From positions 39,856,775-39,920,774 of the forward strand of contig LS997567.1 in the NCBI GenBank assembly GCA_000469685.2: a stretch of DNA of 64,000 bases, written 5' to 3'. Of this stretch, positions 1-11,600 are shown one piece after another. The position numbers were made by a program, and so were the translations under genes. The first letter of the stretch is position 1, and every line of letters starts with the position of its first letter. The notes under the pieces are model-generated. The model was not told where the DNA came from, searched no databases, and saw only the letters and a list, made by a program, of their open reading frames with translations. This DNA is from Haemonchus contortus (taxonomy: Eukaryota; Nematoda; Chromadorea; Rhabditida; Trichostrongylidae).

Positions 1-46
1 ACAAATCTTTACCAGTAGACCGCTGACCATTGCCTACCCAACCGCT

Positions 47-275
47 TCACGGAAAAGTTGCTAAAGCACCTATGTCTTCCACCACTTTGAAAGAATATGA
101 AGTACTCACCGCACTGTCGTCCCTCAAAGACCATTCGGATTCATAGCATTTGTTCTGCAACCCCTCGATCTCGTCGTCCGTCAACTTCTTGGCGACCATG
201 CAGCCAACAATCAACCATCCGTTAGCGGGGAAACAGATAACGTACACGGTGAGGTCCCATATGGAACTCCTCCGA
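47..275 (-). CDS. Possible coding exon with one membrane segment (partial, unidentified)
   Basis: On the minus strand an open frame reads from about 275 down to a good donor (gtgagt) near 110. It encodes an arginine-rich stretch (EYRRRSS), a hydrophobic segment (VYVICFPANGWLIVGCMVA) and an acidic tail (KKLTDDEIEGLQNKCYE, then SLRDDSA). The pattern basic - hydrophobic - charged suggests a membrane or signal-anchor segment. The gene would continue off the left edge. A second minus-strand frame between about 375 and 255 is also open and protein-like (NNPYANAFNNPMSAA), so the true frame and the upstream boundary are uncertain. I do not recognise the family. The local GC content is higher than in the surrounding DNA, which favours coding sequence. 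Confidence 0.33.
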
Positions 276-3200
276 CGATATTCCGGGCGCTAACGCACGA
301 CACGCTGCACGCGTATTTCGATCGGACCGCGATTGCAGCCGACATCGGATTGTTGAAGGCGTTTGCATACGGGTTGTTTTGACTAATTTAACTAGTAAGC
401 TAAGGAAGTAATAGTAATATACGGGTGGGCTGGCTGCATATGCGCATTGGGATTATTATGAAACAGGTCCTTCTGGAGATCTGTTTCCAGGAAGTCTTCT
501 ATGGAAGGTTCTTATAGGCTTCCGATCTTTTAACAACTCTGAATTTCTACCAAGAAGTATCAAACATTCACGACCTAGCCACTCAAATAATTATCATCAA
601 GCTTGCTCAGTCCCAGCGGTTCGAAAACAAGTTAGCCCTCCATCGCTACGAGTTACACGGTGGTCCTTAAATTAGTAATGTAAACGGGGCGCCCCTATAT
701 GTACACAGCTGTGCTGGCTACGGGGAAATATGCACCCTCCAATCTTTGGTACTGGTATTGGAATTGGTAGAAGGTGTTTTTTCACAAAACGAGGCCTAAT
801 TATCCGATACGATTTCCATACTATTAGCTGTAATTTTCCTCGATTGTTTTGTAATGAATATTGTATTTGCCTTCATAGAAATCTATCTTGACTTGCTGAG
901 GGACGAGGTAGGTTGGTCGGTCAATACAAAAGGACTGGTAGGCGGAAAAGTAAGGAGGAAAAAGCAGAAGGAGGATACCGATGAGAAGAAAGGAAAATCA
1001 AGATAACAGCTGTGTACAAGTAGATATGAGGAGTACAAAGAGTTTTTATTCCTGCGTTTTCAACCCTCTATCCAAATGATCTTAAACCGACCCTTGAACG
1101 GTTCTTGGCTGACGGTCCACTGATCCGCTCCTTGAGCCCTGAGCCCTGACCTGGCCATCTGGTACGCGGGGCCGACTATTCCTCCTGATGGCTTCTCCCA
1201 TCTTCTCGGCCAGATCTGCTGCTCACTACTGCCAATTATTGCCCAATCCCGAGAACACCATCAAATTGAATTATGAGATTCGCCCACGGAATTGGTAAGA
1301 GTACCCGCACGGCCTAGCAAAAGGCTTCCTTCCTAAGGGCTTCCCAAACCACTACCAAACTTCCCCTACTTTCGACCTATTCAGGAATGGGTTACGAATT
1401 CCCTCGGCCAACTTTTTGAACAATTCTACCCACTCTGTACAGCTTATCCCAAGAAATCCATGCAAACTCTAATCAAACATGCGGGTCTTTCAGTTTATGA
1501 GCCGAGACTCTAGGGGAAGATCCAGGTCATCAAACCAGCTTCTTAGTTTTTTTTTAGAGTAAGGGCCAATGTAGCCGTGTATTGCATGGTATTCATCACT
1601 CAAATCTTGAAAACTGAAAGCTCCCACTGTGACCTTCCCGTCCTGAAAGATCCCTATAGAACAGCTTTGAAATTGCCTAGAGTGCACTTTTCGGACCACT
1701 CTGATAAAGTAGTATGGCATTCTTTTCACTGAAACCACTGAATATTTGAAACAATTGCTTCTTGTTAAATGTAGTGCAAAGTAGGGACTAGTACGAAAAG
1801 TGGCCTTATTTTCGAATTATGTTTGGTTTTGTGTAGCATATGAAAGAAATGAGGGAATGGGGCGCCTCCGTGGGAAAAGGGTACAGTAGCTTGTGGAGAC
1901 CTTAAGAAGCCCATCGCTATCAAAATCACAGGAATGTAGAGTTGGAGATAACGGCCGTCATTCTGGCACAGAAGTGACATCGAGTCAAGAAGAACTCTGA
2001 AGGTCTTTTAAATGCCGTCTGAAGACCTCAAAATGAACCAGAAAAAAAGAAAAGAAAAATGAGAAGAAGAGAATGAAAATGGAGAAGAATTTAAATAAAA
2101 TTGCCTTTTTATCATTTTGTTTGTTCTGAATATTAGAACGCGATCAGATTTGTTTTTACCTTATCGTATGGGACCATGGTAGGACGAGTCTGTTCAATCC
2201 CATTTTAGGATGCGCCACCATTACAATTCCATTAAAAATCGTACTGGTGTTTAAATGGATGTTCGTTCTTTACAATGAGATGCAAAAGCTTTATCTCCCG
2301 AACGGGTCTGGTGGCGATCCGGTGACCCCGAAGAGACGGAAGCCCTGGTCGGCCTGAGCGGATATCGATCCGAGTCCGGATCCTCGGACTATACTGACCG
2401 GCCTTGGAGGCTCCACTGGTGCTATCCCACTCCTTCGCTTGACATGGACAAGATCTGGGAAGGTTATCGGATCTTGGATTGTTCAAGGCCAACATATAAC
2501 TGGGGTCAATCTTGTACAAACACATTTTGATCATGGGTCAAGTGGATGGGAAAATTCAGGGATGGGTATTTAGCCGTTAAGCGAGGGCTAGTACACCTAA
2601 GGAATCGGCCACTTCTTCTTTGTAAATCAGATTATTTGTATGAAACCTTCACAGAAAACAATACCGCCAGTGGCTCCAAGCGTAGCTTTAAACCGGTATT
2701 GATTAAACGAAGTAAATCACTTCCAGAACGAGTCATTAAACCCTCTGTGAGGTCTCTTTCTGAAAGGAATTCAAACACGTTACATGCAGAAGTATTTCTG
2801 GCCATGCCCACTGCACGAAATGTGCAAAAGTGCAGTTCCCCAAGGGCCTTTCACTTTTGGCCAGGCACAGTTTGAGACAATGAGCTTCGTTCATACTTTA
2901 AAGCCGCTATTTCCTTGTACCGCCGCCAATTCTATGAGCGATACTTTCTGCTTTTGAAAATATGAAAAGTACTATCAATTCCGTTGCCTGTATTACGTCG
3001 ATAAACTCATATTTACATAACTGTTGGAACTAAAAACTGAAAGGCAATTGCTACTCTCCAGCTGCACAGCGGCAGAGGATTTTGTCTATAAAAAAGGGGC
3101 ATTAATCAATCGACGCTCAGCTGCTCCGCTGTGTTCTGTACCAAAATCTAGCTCAATCCTGAAATTAATTCTAGGATGAGCCATGTTGTTCGATAAGCCA

Positions 3201-3656
3201 CCCATCTGTTAGGCTTCGATGGTTGATCAAGAAATGGCAAACACGTCTTTGATGAATCTTATTAACTGGTATAGCTAATTGTTCTCCTTCCCTCATCACA
3301 ATGCCTATAACAACGACGACGAGGGATGGGGATGCACTTTGGGGCGGTGCGCGGTGGTGCCACCCATCCATCGCATCCCCCCTTCATGTCGTTTGCGCCT
3401 TTGCCCTCGACGCTATTCACATTCCTATCCCTAGTTCTTTTCCCATGTACATCCATCCATCAATCGTACTCTACCAATTCATCATGACTAAATCACTTGT
3501 ACAGTACTACTGTTACGTGTCCGCTCCGTGACATTCTGCTACAACAATTCCCCCGCTGGTTCTTCGTCATACACTGCTCTGTGGTTTGTTTTTATTTGTA
3601 TTCCGATGACTAGTCAGTATTTATTGATTGGCCTATGGTAAGTGATTAGTGTTACG

Positions 3657-3795
3657 CAACAGCAGCAGCATTGTGCTGAACCTGCGCTCGGTTTTGCGCT
3701 GCCCCCGTCGGTCTTCGTTCCGTATCGACTAATCGCGCGATCGATACGAAGATGTTGCAACAACAGCAGCGGCGGCGGCGGCGGCGTCGGCTGCT
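3657..3795. repeat. CAG/CAA and GGC triplet-repeat block
   Basis: Short runs of CAG and CAA units are followed by about seven GGC units. They sit in a locally GC-rich patch within otherwise AT-rich DNA. Several short ORFs cross it in all frames, as expected for triplet repeats, so I do not call a protein. Confidence 0.7.
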
Positions 3796-4239
3796 GTGAT
3801 GGCCTCGCGACTCTACGGAATTGCGTTCCCATCGCGCGTCGCGTAGCGCGACGCGACCGACGCGCGCAGTCATAGCGCTAGCGAACAGCAGTAGTCAGTG
3901 CTCTGTCCTTGTGTTGTAGTCATAACGTAAAAGTGAAGAAGGGAGAGATACGCGCCCAGGCGATACTGCGTTGAGATGGGAGAGGGAAGCGACCAAGTGG
4001 GGGGATTGGTTGGGGAGGGGAGGGGGGCGATCGCGGGGTGTGGTGCACACAGGGAGGGGGCCACTCATTTGTTCGATAATTGTTTAACCGTCCCGCGTCT
4101 CGTGGTCAGGTGTGCTCTCTCGCTTCCGATCCGAAAGGACAGTGGAAGAGAACGGCGTGCTTTGCGACCCAGACATGCAGATGTTCAGCGAGATAGTGCG
4201 GCGCCCATGGGAAACGCAGATTTCGTGGGCGGGGCCAAA

Positions 4240-4295
4240 TGTGTATGTATGTGAGCGCGCGTGTGTGTCTGTGTGTATGTATGTATGTTTGCTGC
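4240..4295. repeat. GT/GTAT microsatellite
   Basis: Imperfect run of GTAT, GT and GC dinucleotide and tetranucleotide units, about 70 bp before the miR-100 hairpin. Confidence 0.8.
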
Positions 4296-4360
4296 TGACC
4301 GGCGGTCATTGTGCCTTCCGTCGTTGCCCTCGTCATGTACGTGTATCGGGCGCTCTGTTG

Positions 4361-4427
4361 CCGTCAACCCGTAGATCCGAACTTGTGTTCGATATTGTGA
4401 TACACAGGCTCGGCTACAGGTGGACGG
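4361..4427 (+). ncRNA. mir-100: miR-100 precursor hairpin
   Basis: The 5' arm at 4366-4387 carries the miR-100 mature sequence, beginning AACCCGTAGATC and ending GAACTTGTG. This is the full 22 nt as I know it from animals. The 3' arm at about 4402-4423 is nearly complementary (ACACAGGCTCGG pairs with CCGAACTTGTGT, allowing wobble). The stem is extended by CCGTC at 4361-4365 against GACGG at 4423-4427. miR-100 is an ancient bilaterian microRNA whose seed is shared with the miR-10/99/51 group. It sits about 210 bp upstream of let-7 on the same strand, so the two are probably processed from one primary transcript. Confidence 0.95.
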
Positions 4428-4594
4428 ACGAGTGTGACTGACTGTCTAAGACGTCGTACCCCCCGATATTCTTCTCCCTTCAACTGATTCAGTCTGATCG
4501 TCATGATGCTGCGCCTTCAAGCTGATCCAGTTCCTGCTCCTGCTCATCATCTTCTATCCGATATTCGGTCCGTCCGTCTGGGGTTGCCGGAAAT

Positions 4595-4670
4595 ACCGCT
4601 GAGGTAGTAGGTTGTATAGTTCAGAGTGGTATCATCAGGTGAAACTATTACAACTTGCTAGCTTGCCGGT
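4595..4670 (+). ncRNA. let-7: let-7 precursor hairpin
   Basis: The mature let-7 lies on the 5' arm at 4600-4621, beginning TGAGGTAGTAGG and ending TATAGTT, identical to the canonical nematode and vertebrate sequence. The 3' arm at about 4643-4664 (AACTATTACAACTTGCTAGC) is complementary, with a one-base bulge in the middle. The stem base is formed by ACCG at 4595-4598 against CGGT at about 4667-4670. let-7 is the heterochronic microRNA that drives the larval-to-adult transition in nematodes by repressing targets such as lin-41. Unlike the isolated gene of C. elegans, this copy has miR-100 just upstream. No lin-4/miR-125 is visible nearby. Confidence 0.98.
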
Positions 4671-4772
4671 TGAGGCGACCATAGGTACAGCTTTGATCAC
4701 CGACTTGTAATCGGTGGTATTCTACTTGATGTTATAAAATATTCATGTAATGTAAGTGGTGAGGATGTCACT

Positions 4773-4778
4773 AATAAA
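4773..4778 (+). promoter_or_regulatory. Candidate polyadenylation signal after let-7
   Basis: An AATAAA hexamer about 100 nt past the let-7 hairpin and followed by T-rich sequence. It is a plausible 3' end for the primary miR-100/let-7 transcript, and no other gene on this strand ends here. Confidence 0.4.
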
Positions 4779-5614
4779 GTATTTTATTTGCATTGAATAG
4801 CATCGATTATTGATTACACGGTCTTATAGGCTTTGTCGACTCACAGTGTAAACTGCTGACGAAATAAACTTCAGATCAGCGTAGGAACTGAACGAGTGAG
4901 TCAGTCGGTTAGTAAACGATCTTACTCGGGACATTACTAGTTTATTTTATGAGTTTTAGTCTTCAATAGAAGTATTGTGAACACCATAGTGTTTAAACAG
5001 CGGCTGATGGAGTTGAGTTTTTCTGCAGTGTTTGGGTTAGTATACTGGAAGCGTTATTTTAGTTCTCACGTAAAGAATTTTTGTGAGATAAACGAGTGTA
5101 ACGAGTGATACATTGGTGTTTCAGCAGCCGGTCAAAGACGAGTTTTGGGGGGAAGTTTTGGCTCGTTTGGTTTGGCCAACAAATGGGATTGTCATTGTAG
5201 AGTACAAATCATAAAAATGCTGTCGCAAATGCGATAGTGTCGGTTTCAAGTTACGAGAGTTTACGAGCCGATTAGGCGTGCGAAATATTTGCAGGGGCTG
5301 GGCTGATAGCACCGCGGTGCGGTCGATTAAAAATCGTCGGCGGGAAGTTTCTCTTTCAGACAACGCGTGTGTAACTCGTTTACTACTTTACAGATCTTTA
5401 CTCGTTGGGAGGGCATCAAACATCCTCGTGAGATTGTTCCGCTTGAAACGGGGAGAAGCAGTTAGTTAATTTGGCTCAGCTGCACACACGTGAAGTTGAT
5501 AGAGCTGAGAACGGGGCCGATGGGCGGGGCTTTGAGTGTGCTGTACACCGGCGACGATAAGCACTGCTCCCTACTGGCTATGCCCTATTAGCATTACTGA
5601 ACCTGAATTTACCA
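4779..5614. other. Intergenic, no gene seen
   Basis: AT-rich DNA between the microRNA pair and the SLC49-type transporter. It must hold the transporter promoter. No convincing ORF, repeat or motif was recognised, apart from an acceptor-like TTACCAG ending at 5615 that could receive a spliced leader 16 nt before the transporter ATG. Confidence 0.5.
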
Positions 5615-5631
5615 GCTTAAACTGCCAAAAT

Positions 5632-8600
5632 ATGTCATCTGAATTTCGTACATATAAAATACGATGGGTATATTTATTTGTTGCGTGCCTCGTCAATTTT
5701 TCCAATGGAAACGTGAGTATAGTAATTGCACTATTGATTGTAGTAACCACGTGAAAGCCATATCTATAATTAAGTATATGGTAATATACAAGGGTATCAG
5801 ATGGTTTTACATGAGTATTACCATTTATAGACATGGATCACTTATGCACCTATCACATTTTACGCTAATGATTTTTATGGTAATGCAAATGCTGCATTAT
5901 TGTTCAACCTGATATTCATGGCATTATCGATACCTGTGGGTTTTCTGGCATGCTGGTGGAGTGATCGATTTGGTTTACGATCAGCGGTGAATATTCTATT
6001 TTCATACGGAAAAAACGTAGTAACATAATGAATTCATAACATATTTGATGATCACGCAAGGATTTGCTCAAAAAGGACACCCCTTTAATTTACCGTAAAA
6101 TGTTTTAATAAGGGAACATACGGAGGGAAATCGGCTGTTGTAAAAGGTGCCATTACTAGTTGTATGATATATGGGGTTGGATCGTTTCCTGCAGCTTGGG
6201 ACCTTTTGCACGGATACTGCCAAGTAGTACGGAACTACTGTCCTGAACAGGGACGTTGGTTTCAAACTCCTAAACGATTTCGAAGAAAATCCCAGTGGGA
6301 GATACCAGGAGCGGTTGATCAGGTTCAAGCGTTTTTATTGATCCCCTTTAATGATATGCAAATGTACGCACGGATCCTATTGCTAAGTATTTTAACCATA
6401 TGGGATGCTAATGTATTCATGGCTCCTATTCCAAAGTACTTGACCCACACATATACCATTCCACATACGTTAATCACTGAAACTTGTGGAATTATGAAGT
6501 GGTAACATTTGAGATATCAAATTATCACAGTTACGTCTTCGGACCGCCTTCTAGTAATATTTTGCTGGCAATCTCAGCAATAAGCCAGTTGCAGTAATAC
6601 AGTGATAGAGCAGTGTAAAAATTGATCTCTGGACCCAGATAATAGCTTTTGACTGAATTTTTATGTCCGAAACTCGTGAAAACTTCTTTACTGTGGCCCT
6701 GTTCCTCGTTTCATTGCAGGAAACGAACAGTGGGTTTTTTTTAAAGTCAAATAGGATTTTCCCGAAACTAAAATACCAACGGCATTCCTGAAATAACTTG
6801 TCCTGAAGTATTAGGAAAGGGAAAGTTTGAGCCAGAAACTTAAAATATTTGAATGCCCTGCAATTGCCGAAAAGTTACCTACCCCGACCCAATATGATGC
6901 TCTCCAATTTCTGAACTGGTCGGTACGATTATCCGGGTGGGGATTTAACACCTCACATGATAGCAGGCATCATGGAAACGTCGACAAGACAGCTAATATT
7001 ACTTGTATCACATGTCGTCCCGTTGACAATCGATTTCCTCGAGCGAGGGGCTAGAAATGTCTCCGTTCGTTCTCGTTGGTCGCCCAGTGGATCTTCCTCA
7101 CTGAAGGGACTCGAAACAGATCATTTGCTCAGTGCTAAGCCTTCAGGAAGAAAACTGATCTTTGGACCAGCACTAGCTCGGATCCTATTGACGTCCTCAG
7201 TTCCAACCATTATAACCATCATGTTACTGCCTTAGTTTCTGGTCCTTTGTATGAAGAACAACAACATTGGTTTTTGGTCTTTGGCGGAGATCGGAAATCC
7301 CGATTTCCCTCCTCTCTCTGCACTTTCGTGTACTGGGAAATTGCAAACGTTGCCCTTTGCAGTGCGGGGGACGCTCCATCCTACTTCCTTCGTGTTCAGT
7401 TCTTTGTGGCTGACATTGGGATAGGAACACCCAGGAAATCGAAAAGATGGGTTCATATGGGTATATTTTTGTTCTCTCCTGGCCTCCGATATTTCCACTT
7501 CCCGTATAAATCGTTTAAAATCAATATATTTGCATTTAAATAGTTCTACAGAGTGAGGGGTGAGCTGGAGTCTAATGCGATGCGAGGTTCCTGTCATGCG
7601 AATGTCCCATTTGCCACCATTTCTTCTGTTACGGGCTTCCTCAGTCAAAGAGTTATGAAATTCGTTTCCGAAATCTTTCGGGTAATCGTACGACCCAGTA
7701 CTGTATAGGGTCATAGTGGGAACTAGTATATTTCATTTAATTCCTCAAAATTTTACCCCAAGTGAACCTCCCATAACCAGCTGCTTTTCACAAGAGAGCG
7801 TACAGCTGAGAGCTGGTACACAAACTTCCTCACGAACTGTCGGAAATTATTCGATCCTCCAAACCTCATGGTCCCTCATCTTCAAGAGTCAAGAGATCCG
7901 TTGTAGTACCCTATGAAAGAGGAGATCAGAATCTGGTTCCTTAGCGTGGACTAGGAGCTCAGAATTTGGAAGAATTCTTGGATCAGAAATGGAGACGTAA
8001 ATAAATGGTTTGCATGAATTCAGTTTCGAGGGTGCTGCTCTTGGAGCTATGTTACAATAACAGTCTTATGTTTACATAAATGTCATCGACTGTCTGTTCA
8101 ACCATTTAGTGGTTGAGTGTCACGAAATTCAGTTGTGTCCGAAAAATCACTAGCAATTGGTTGCAAAGTCCGGAATAACGAAATACTAGTGGGCAGACCA
8201 GGTCAGAATAGAGAAAGAAGCCATCACTATGGTGGGATCGTGTCCTGAAATAAGTAAACCATTCAGGAACTGTTCATGGGAGGATTCAGCAGGTCTGTTG
8301 GAAGGGTATTTCAGATGTGGGGAGGGAATGCATTTATATGCGAGGTATAAGTTTTTAAAGGTGACAATCTCGGACCGTCTTTCCTTGGCACTGGTGCAGA
8401 TACTTTATGAATTCCCTGGGCGTTTGTAGCTCCTACAGTGTTGAATGGCGCGGTCTGTTCTCCTGTGCCTGAATGGCTTGGCCTTTGTCTATGTGTAGAT
8501 CGTAATATCAAAAATTAAAAAAAGGCAAGCACAGGTTGGTAGGGCAGACAGGACAGGGACCACACTAGCAGTGGTTCGGCCAGAACTGGTAAAATCAAAT

Positions 8601-11600
8601 CAGGGCGTCTGCTTCATGCACACAACTCTTATAGGGGTCCAAAGTTTGTGGATGAAGGTTCGGTCTTCATCCAGGGAACAGGAGCGGAGTTATTCAGTAG
8701 AGTAAATGGATCCTTGAATTGGAGACCGCCAAAATAAAATATTTAAAGACGTGGAATACGCGGAATTTGACCCGTCCAAAATGAAGAGGAAGCTGATGTA
8801 AGTAAGGGAGTTCCCGAATAGGAGAAACTTTGTCCCAGTGAAACCGCATTTCTGCAAAACCATATGAACAACGAGCTCTAGACCTGTTCAGAGACCAGAT
8901 AATCACAAAGCAGATGTTGTCGGGATAAAACAGATGTGTTTAAAGTAAGCATAACTTTGCTTATAGCATGTGATTCATTCTTTGGGCTACTCAAAAACCA
9001 AAAAGATCGATGTCAATCTGCCCGTTATGAAAACAACTAAAAAGATTTTCGTGATAAATAGGGAAAGCAAACTAACAAAGAAGTAGTCAACATCGGATAC
9101 AGTTGTGGTAACTGTTATTTTTTAGTAAAATATTACTTTTTTACAAAAAAATGGCAGCAGTAATTATTATGATTGTTTCCGGCAACGTTACCACTTCATA
9201 AAATGTAGTGAGCTTCAGTGGGCAGACCTAGGGGGGCCCATGCAGCTCAATGGGGAACTGATGCCGCCGCTCGTGAACCCTTTAACCCCCTCCCTCTTCA
9301 GGTATGCTCAAATTTAACACTCAGGGCAAAGTTCGTTAATCTCAGGGCGAAGTTCGTTGATGGATTCCAGAAGTGAACCAATTTTTCTACACTTATATTA
9401 AGCAGTTTGTTCCCTCCCACATTTCCCCTTCTCCACCGTGAACCCCGCTTCGCATTTGTCAGAAACTTCATAAAAGGTAACGAGCTTCAGTGAGCAGAAC
9501 TAGAGGCCCCCCATGCAGATAAAACGGGGATCTCGGGCTGCCACTCCTTAACATTTTGATCCCTTTAGATGGGTCAAGATTCAGGATGAAAGCGTTAATG
9601 ATTTTCAAAAAGAGCACGTTTCATCAAATATACTTTGTTTTCTCCCACATTTCCCCTCCTCCATCCTGAACTCCGCTTTGCACTTGTCCGAAACATTAAC
9701 TCTGCACTGTGCAACATTGGGCTCTGCACTTACAATGCCCTTCAAAAGGGCAAATTAGGATCACACGAGGGGAAATCGTCCTCGTTGCATGGGGCATACC
9801 ACAATCCTCTAGCTACTTTTTGTCCGCGCTCAGATTATTTACATACTTTGTTTGTTGATGAAGATGATAGTTTTGACGACAGGAAGTCATCCGATCGGGG
9901 TTCATGACGTACACGTCAGCGATGGAATTGTTGTTTCTCTGTTGAGGGGGAAATTCAAAATGGCTTTTTTTCTGATACGGAATCACTTTCCAGTTCGAGA
10001 AAATCAGTGTCTGTTTCAGTTTCACATCGGAGCTTGGACGAATCTGCTTGGCAATGTGATCAGGGTTGTGGGATCAGGCGAATGGTTCCCCAAGAATGCC
10101 CGATTCCCTGTGGCATTCATTGGACAAACTGTGGCTGCAATTGCTCAGCCATTTGTTATGTTTCTGCCAACAAAACTTGCAGCCTATTGGTTTCCACAAG
10201 ACCAACGAGTGATTGCGAACACATTGTCGTCAATGTCGAATCCGATTGGTATCGCAGTGATGTATTCGTTTGCTCCGCTCATTGTTAATGAGTCACATCC
10301 GCATGCTTTTTTCTTACTCGTGAGTCATATGAAAAATATTGATTTGTTGCACGAAGTCCTTTATACTTCCCGAAATATTCATTCTTTTCTTGATAACAAT
10401 TACAATAATTTAATCAACAAAATACAATATTTTCTAATGCACTTAGACTAGACAACGAATTATTGTGACCCTTGGTCCTTATTATGAAATAGTTATTAAT
10501 CAACTCAAAAGGAATTAAGCTGACATCACGAACCTACCAAGCGTTATTCGAGATTATACTCGGCGCGAAGCGATAATTAGCCAGTAGCCTTGCCGCGCCA
10601 ATCAATCGCCACAGATGGTAGTCTCTTCCAGCGGCATGCCATTCCAGGGATGTTGATTTTTCTCCCCGGACGGCGTGCCGCACTGGCGGCATCCAATCGC
10701 GCGCTGTGGAGGGAAAGATTTGGGATTTTTCCGTTTGGAGATCTTCTAACTCCCGCAAAATCACTACCGGTTAGCGTGGGAATTCGGGGAGAAGTACCGC
10801 CACTTTCGTTAAAGTCTTAAATTAACCGGATGTTAAATTATGAGGAAAATTCGGAGTACTTGATGACTTGGAAACACTGGCGCCAGTTTGAGCTGTGTGT
10901 GTTTTGCTCCCAAGTCGGCACCATTCGCATCACGCGAACAAATCTAACTGAATGGCTTCCAAGTCTTTTGAGTTTTGGATAACTCTACTGTTCAAAATTG
11001 TTAGGAATCCTTATATACCATATTCGAGAATGGGAATATTGGGATTCTCCATCACAACAGGGAGATAAACTGTCAGAAAGAATTACAAGATACCTTCTGT
11101 CACATCACTTTGCCTATTCACTTGGAAAGTGAGCCAAAATAGGGCGATTGGGTCCGTTTGAGACTGTGTTTGCAGAAGAATTTGCCTTCCAGTGGGTGAT
11201 TCAACTCGAAGTTCTGCCTTTGAATACAAAAGTACAGAAAACTCATTTAACAGCTAACACAAATCAGCTTTGCGGTCATACCTCACCTTACACATAGACA
11301 TAAACACTGAATGAGAACAATAATTAGGATCATTAACTCATGACATAACTACGGTGGAGAACAAAGCGAATAGGCTTGAGGGCAGTGGTTACTAATACCG
11401 ATGTGCAAGACAAACAATTTAATGAGTTACTTCTAGCAGGACCTGGTAGAAGCCCATTGAGTGCTATGCAAGCCCTGGTTGTTCTGCAAAGGTCTTATTC
11501 TACAGTCTTTTTTGCACGTATACGTAGGCCTTAGGTCGTGGTGGGTGTGGGAATTCACGTGGAAGGGTGCACTCCTACTTTTTACGGCATACTACGTCCT

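Larger units (their letters stand above)
276..4350. other. Intergenic DNA upstream of the microRNA pair
   Basis: No confident gene. Coding-like but unproven stretches are an 84-codon open frame at 2279-2530 (+) and a 109-codon ORF at 2546-2875 (+), neither with recognisable homology. A TATA-like run lies at 3087-3095. From 3640 to 4300 the sequence turns GC-rich, with CAG/CAA and GGC triplet runs (3657-3672 and 3757-3790) and a GTGTAT-type microsatellite (4240-4295). This last block directly precedes miR-100, so it may belong to the primary transcript or promoter of the microRNA pair. That link is inferred from position only. Confidence 0.6.

Noticed and set aside
4697..4719. Small hairpin just after let-7
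   Set aside because: The stem is only about 8 bp, too short for a microRNA precursor.
7232..7714. 160-codon minus-strand ORF in transporter intron 2
   Set aside because: No recognisable domain, no splice context, and composition like neighbouring decayed repeat DNA. Most likely chance or repeat-derived.
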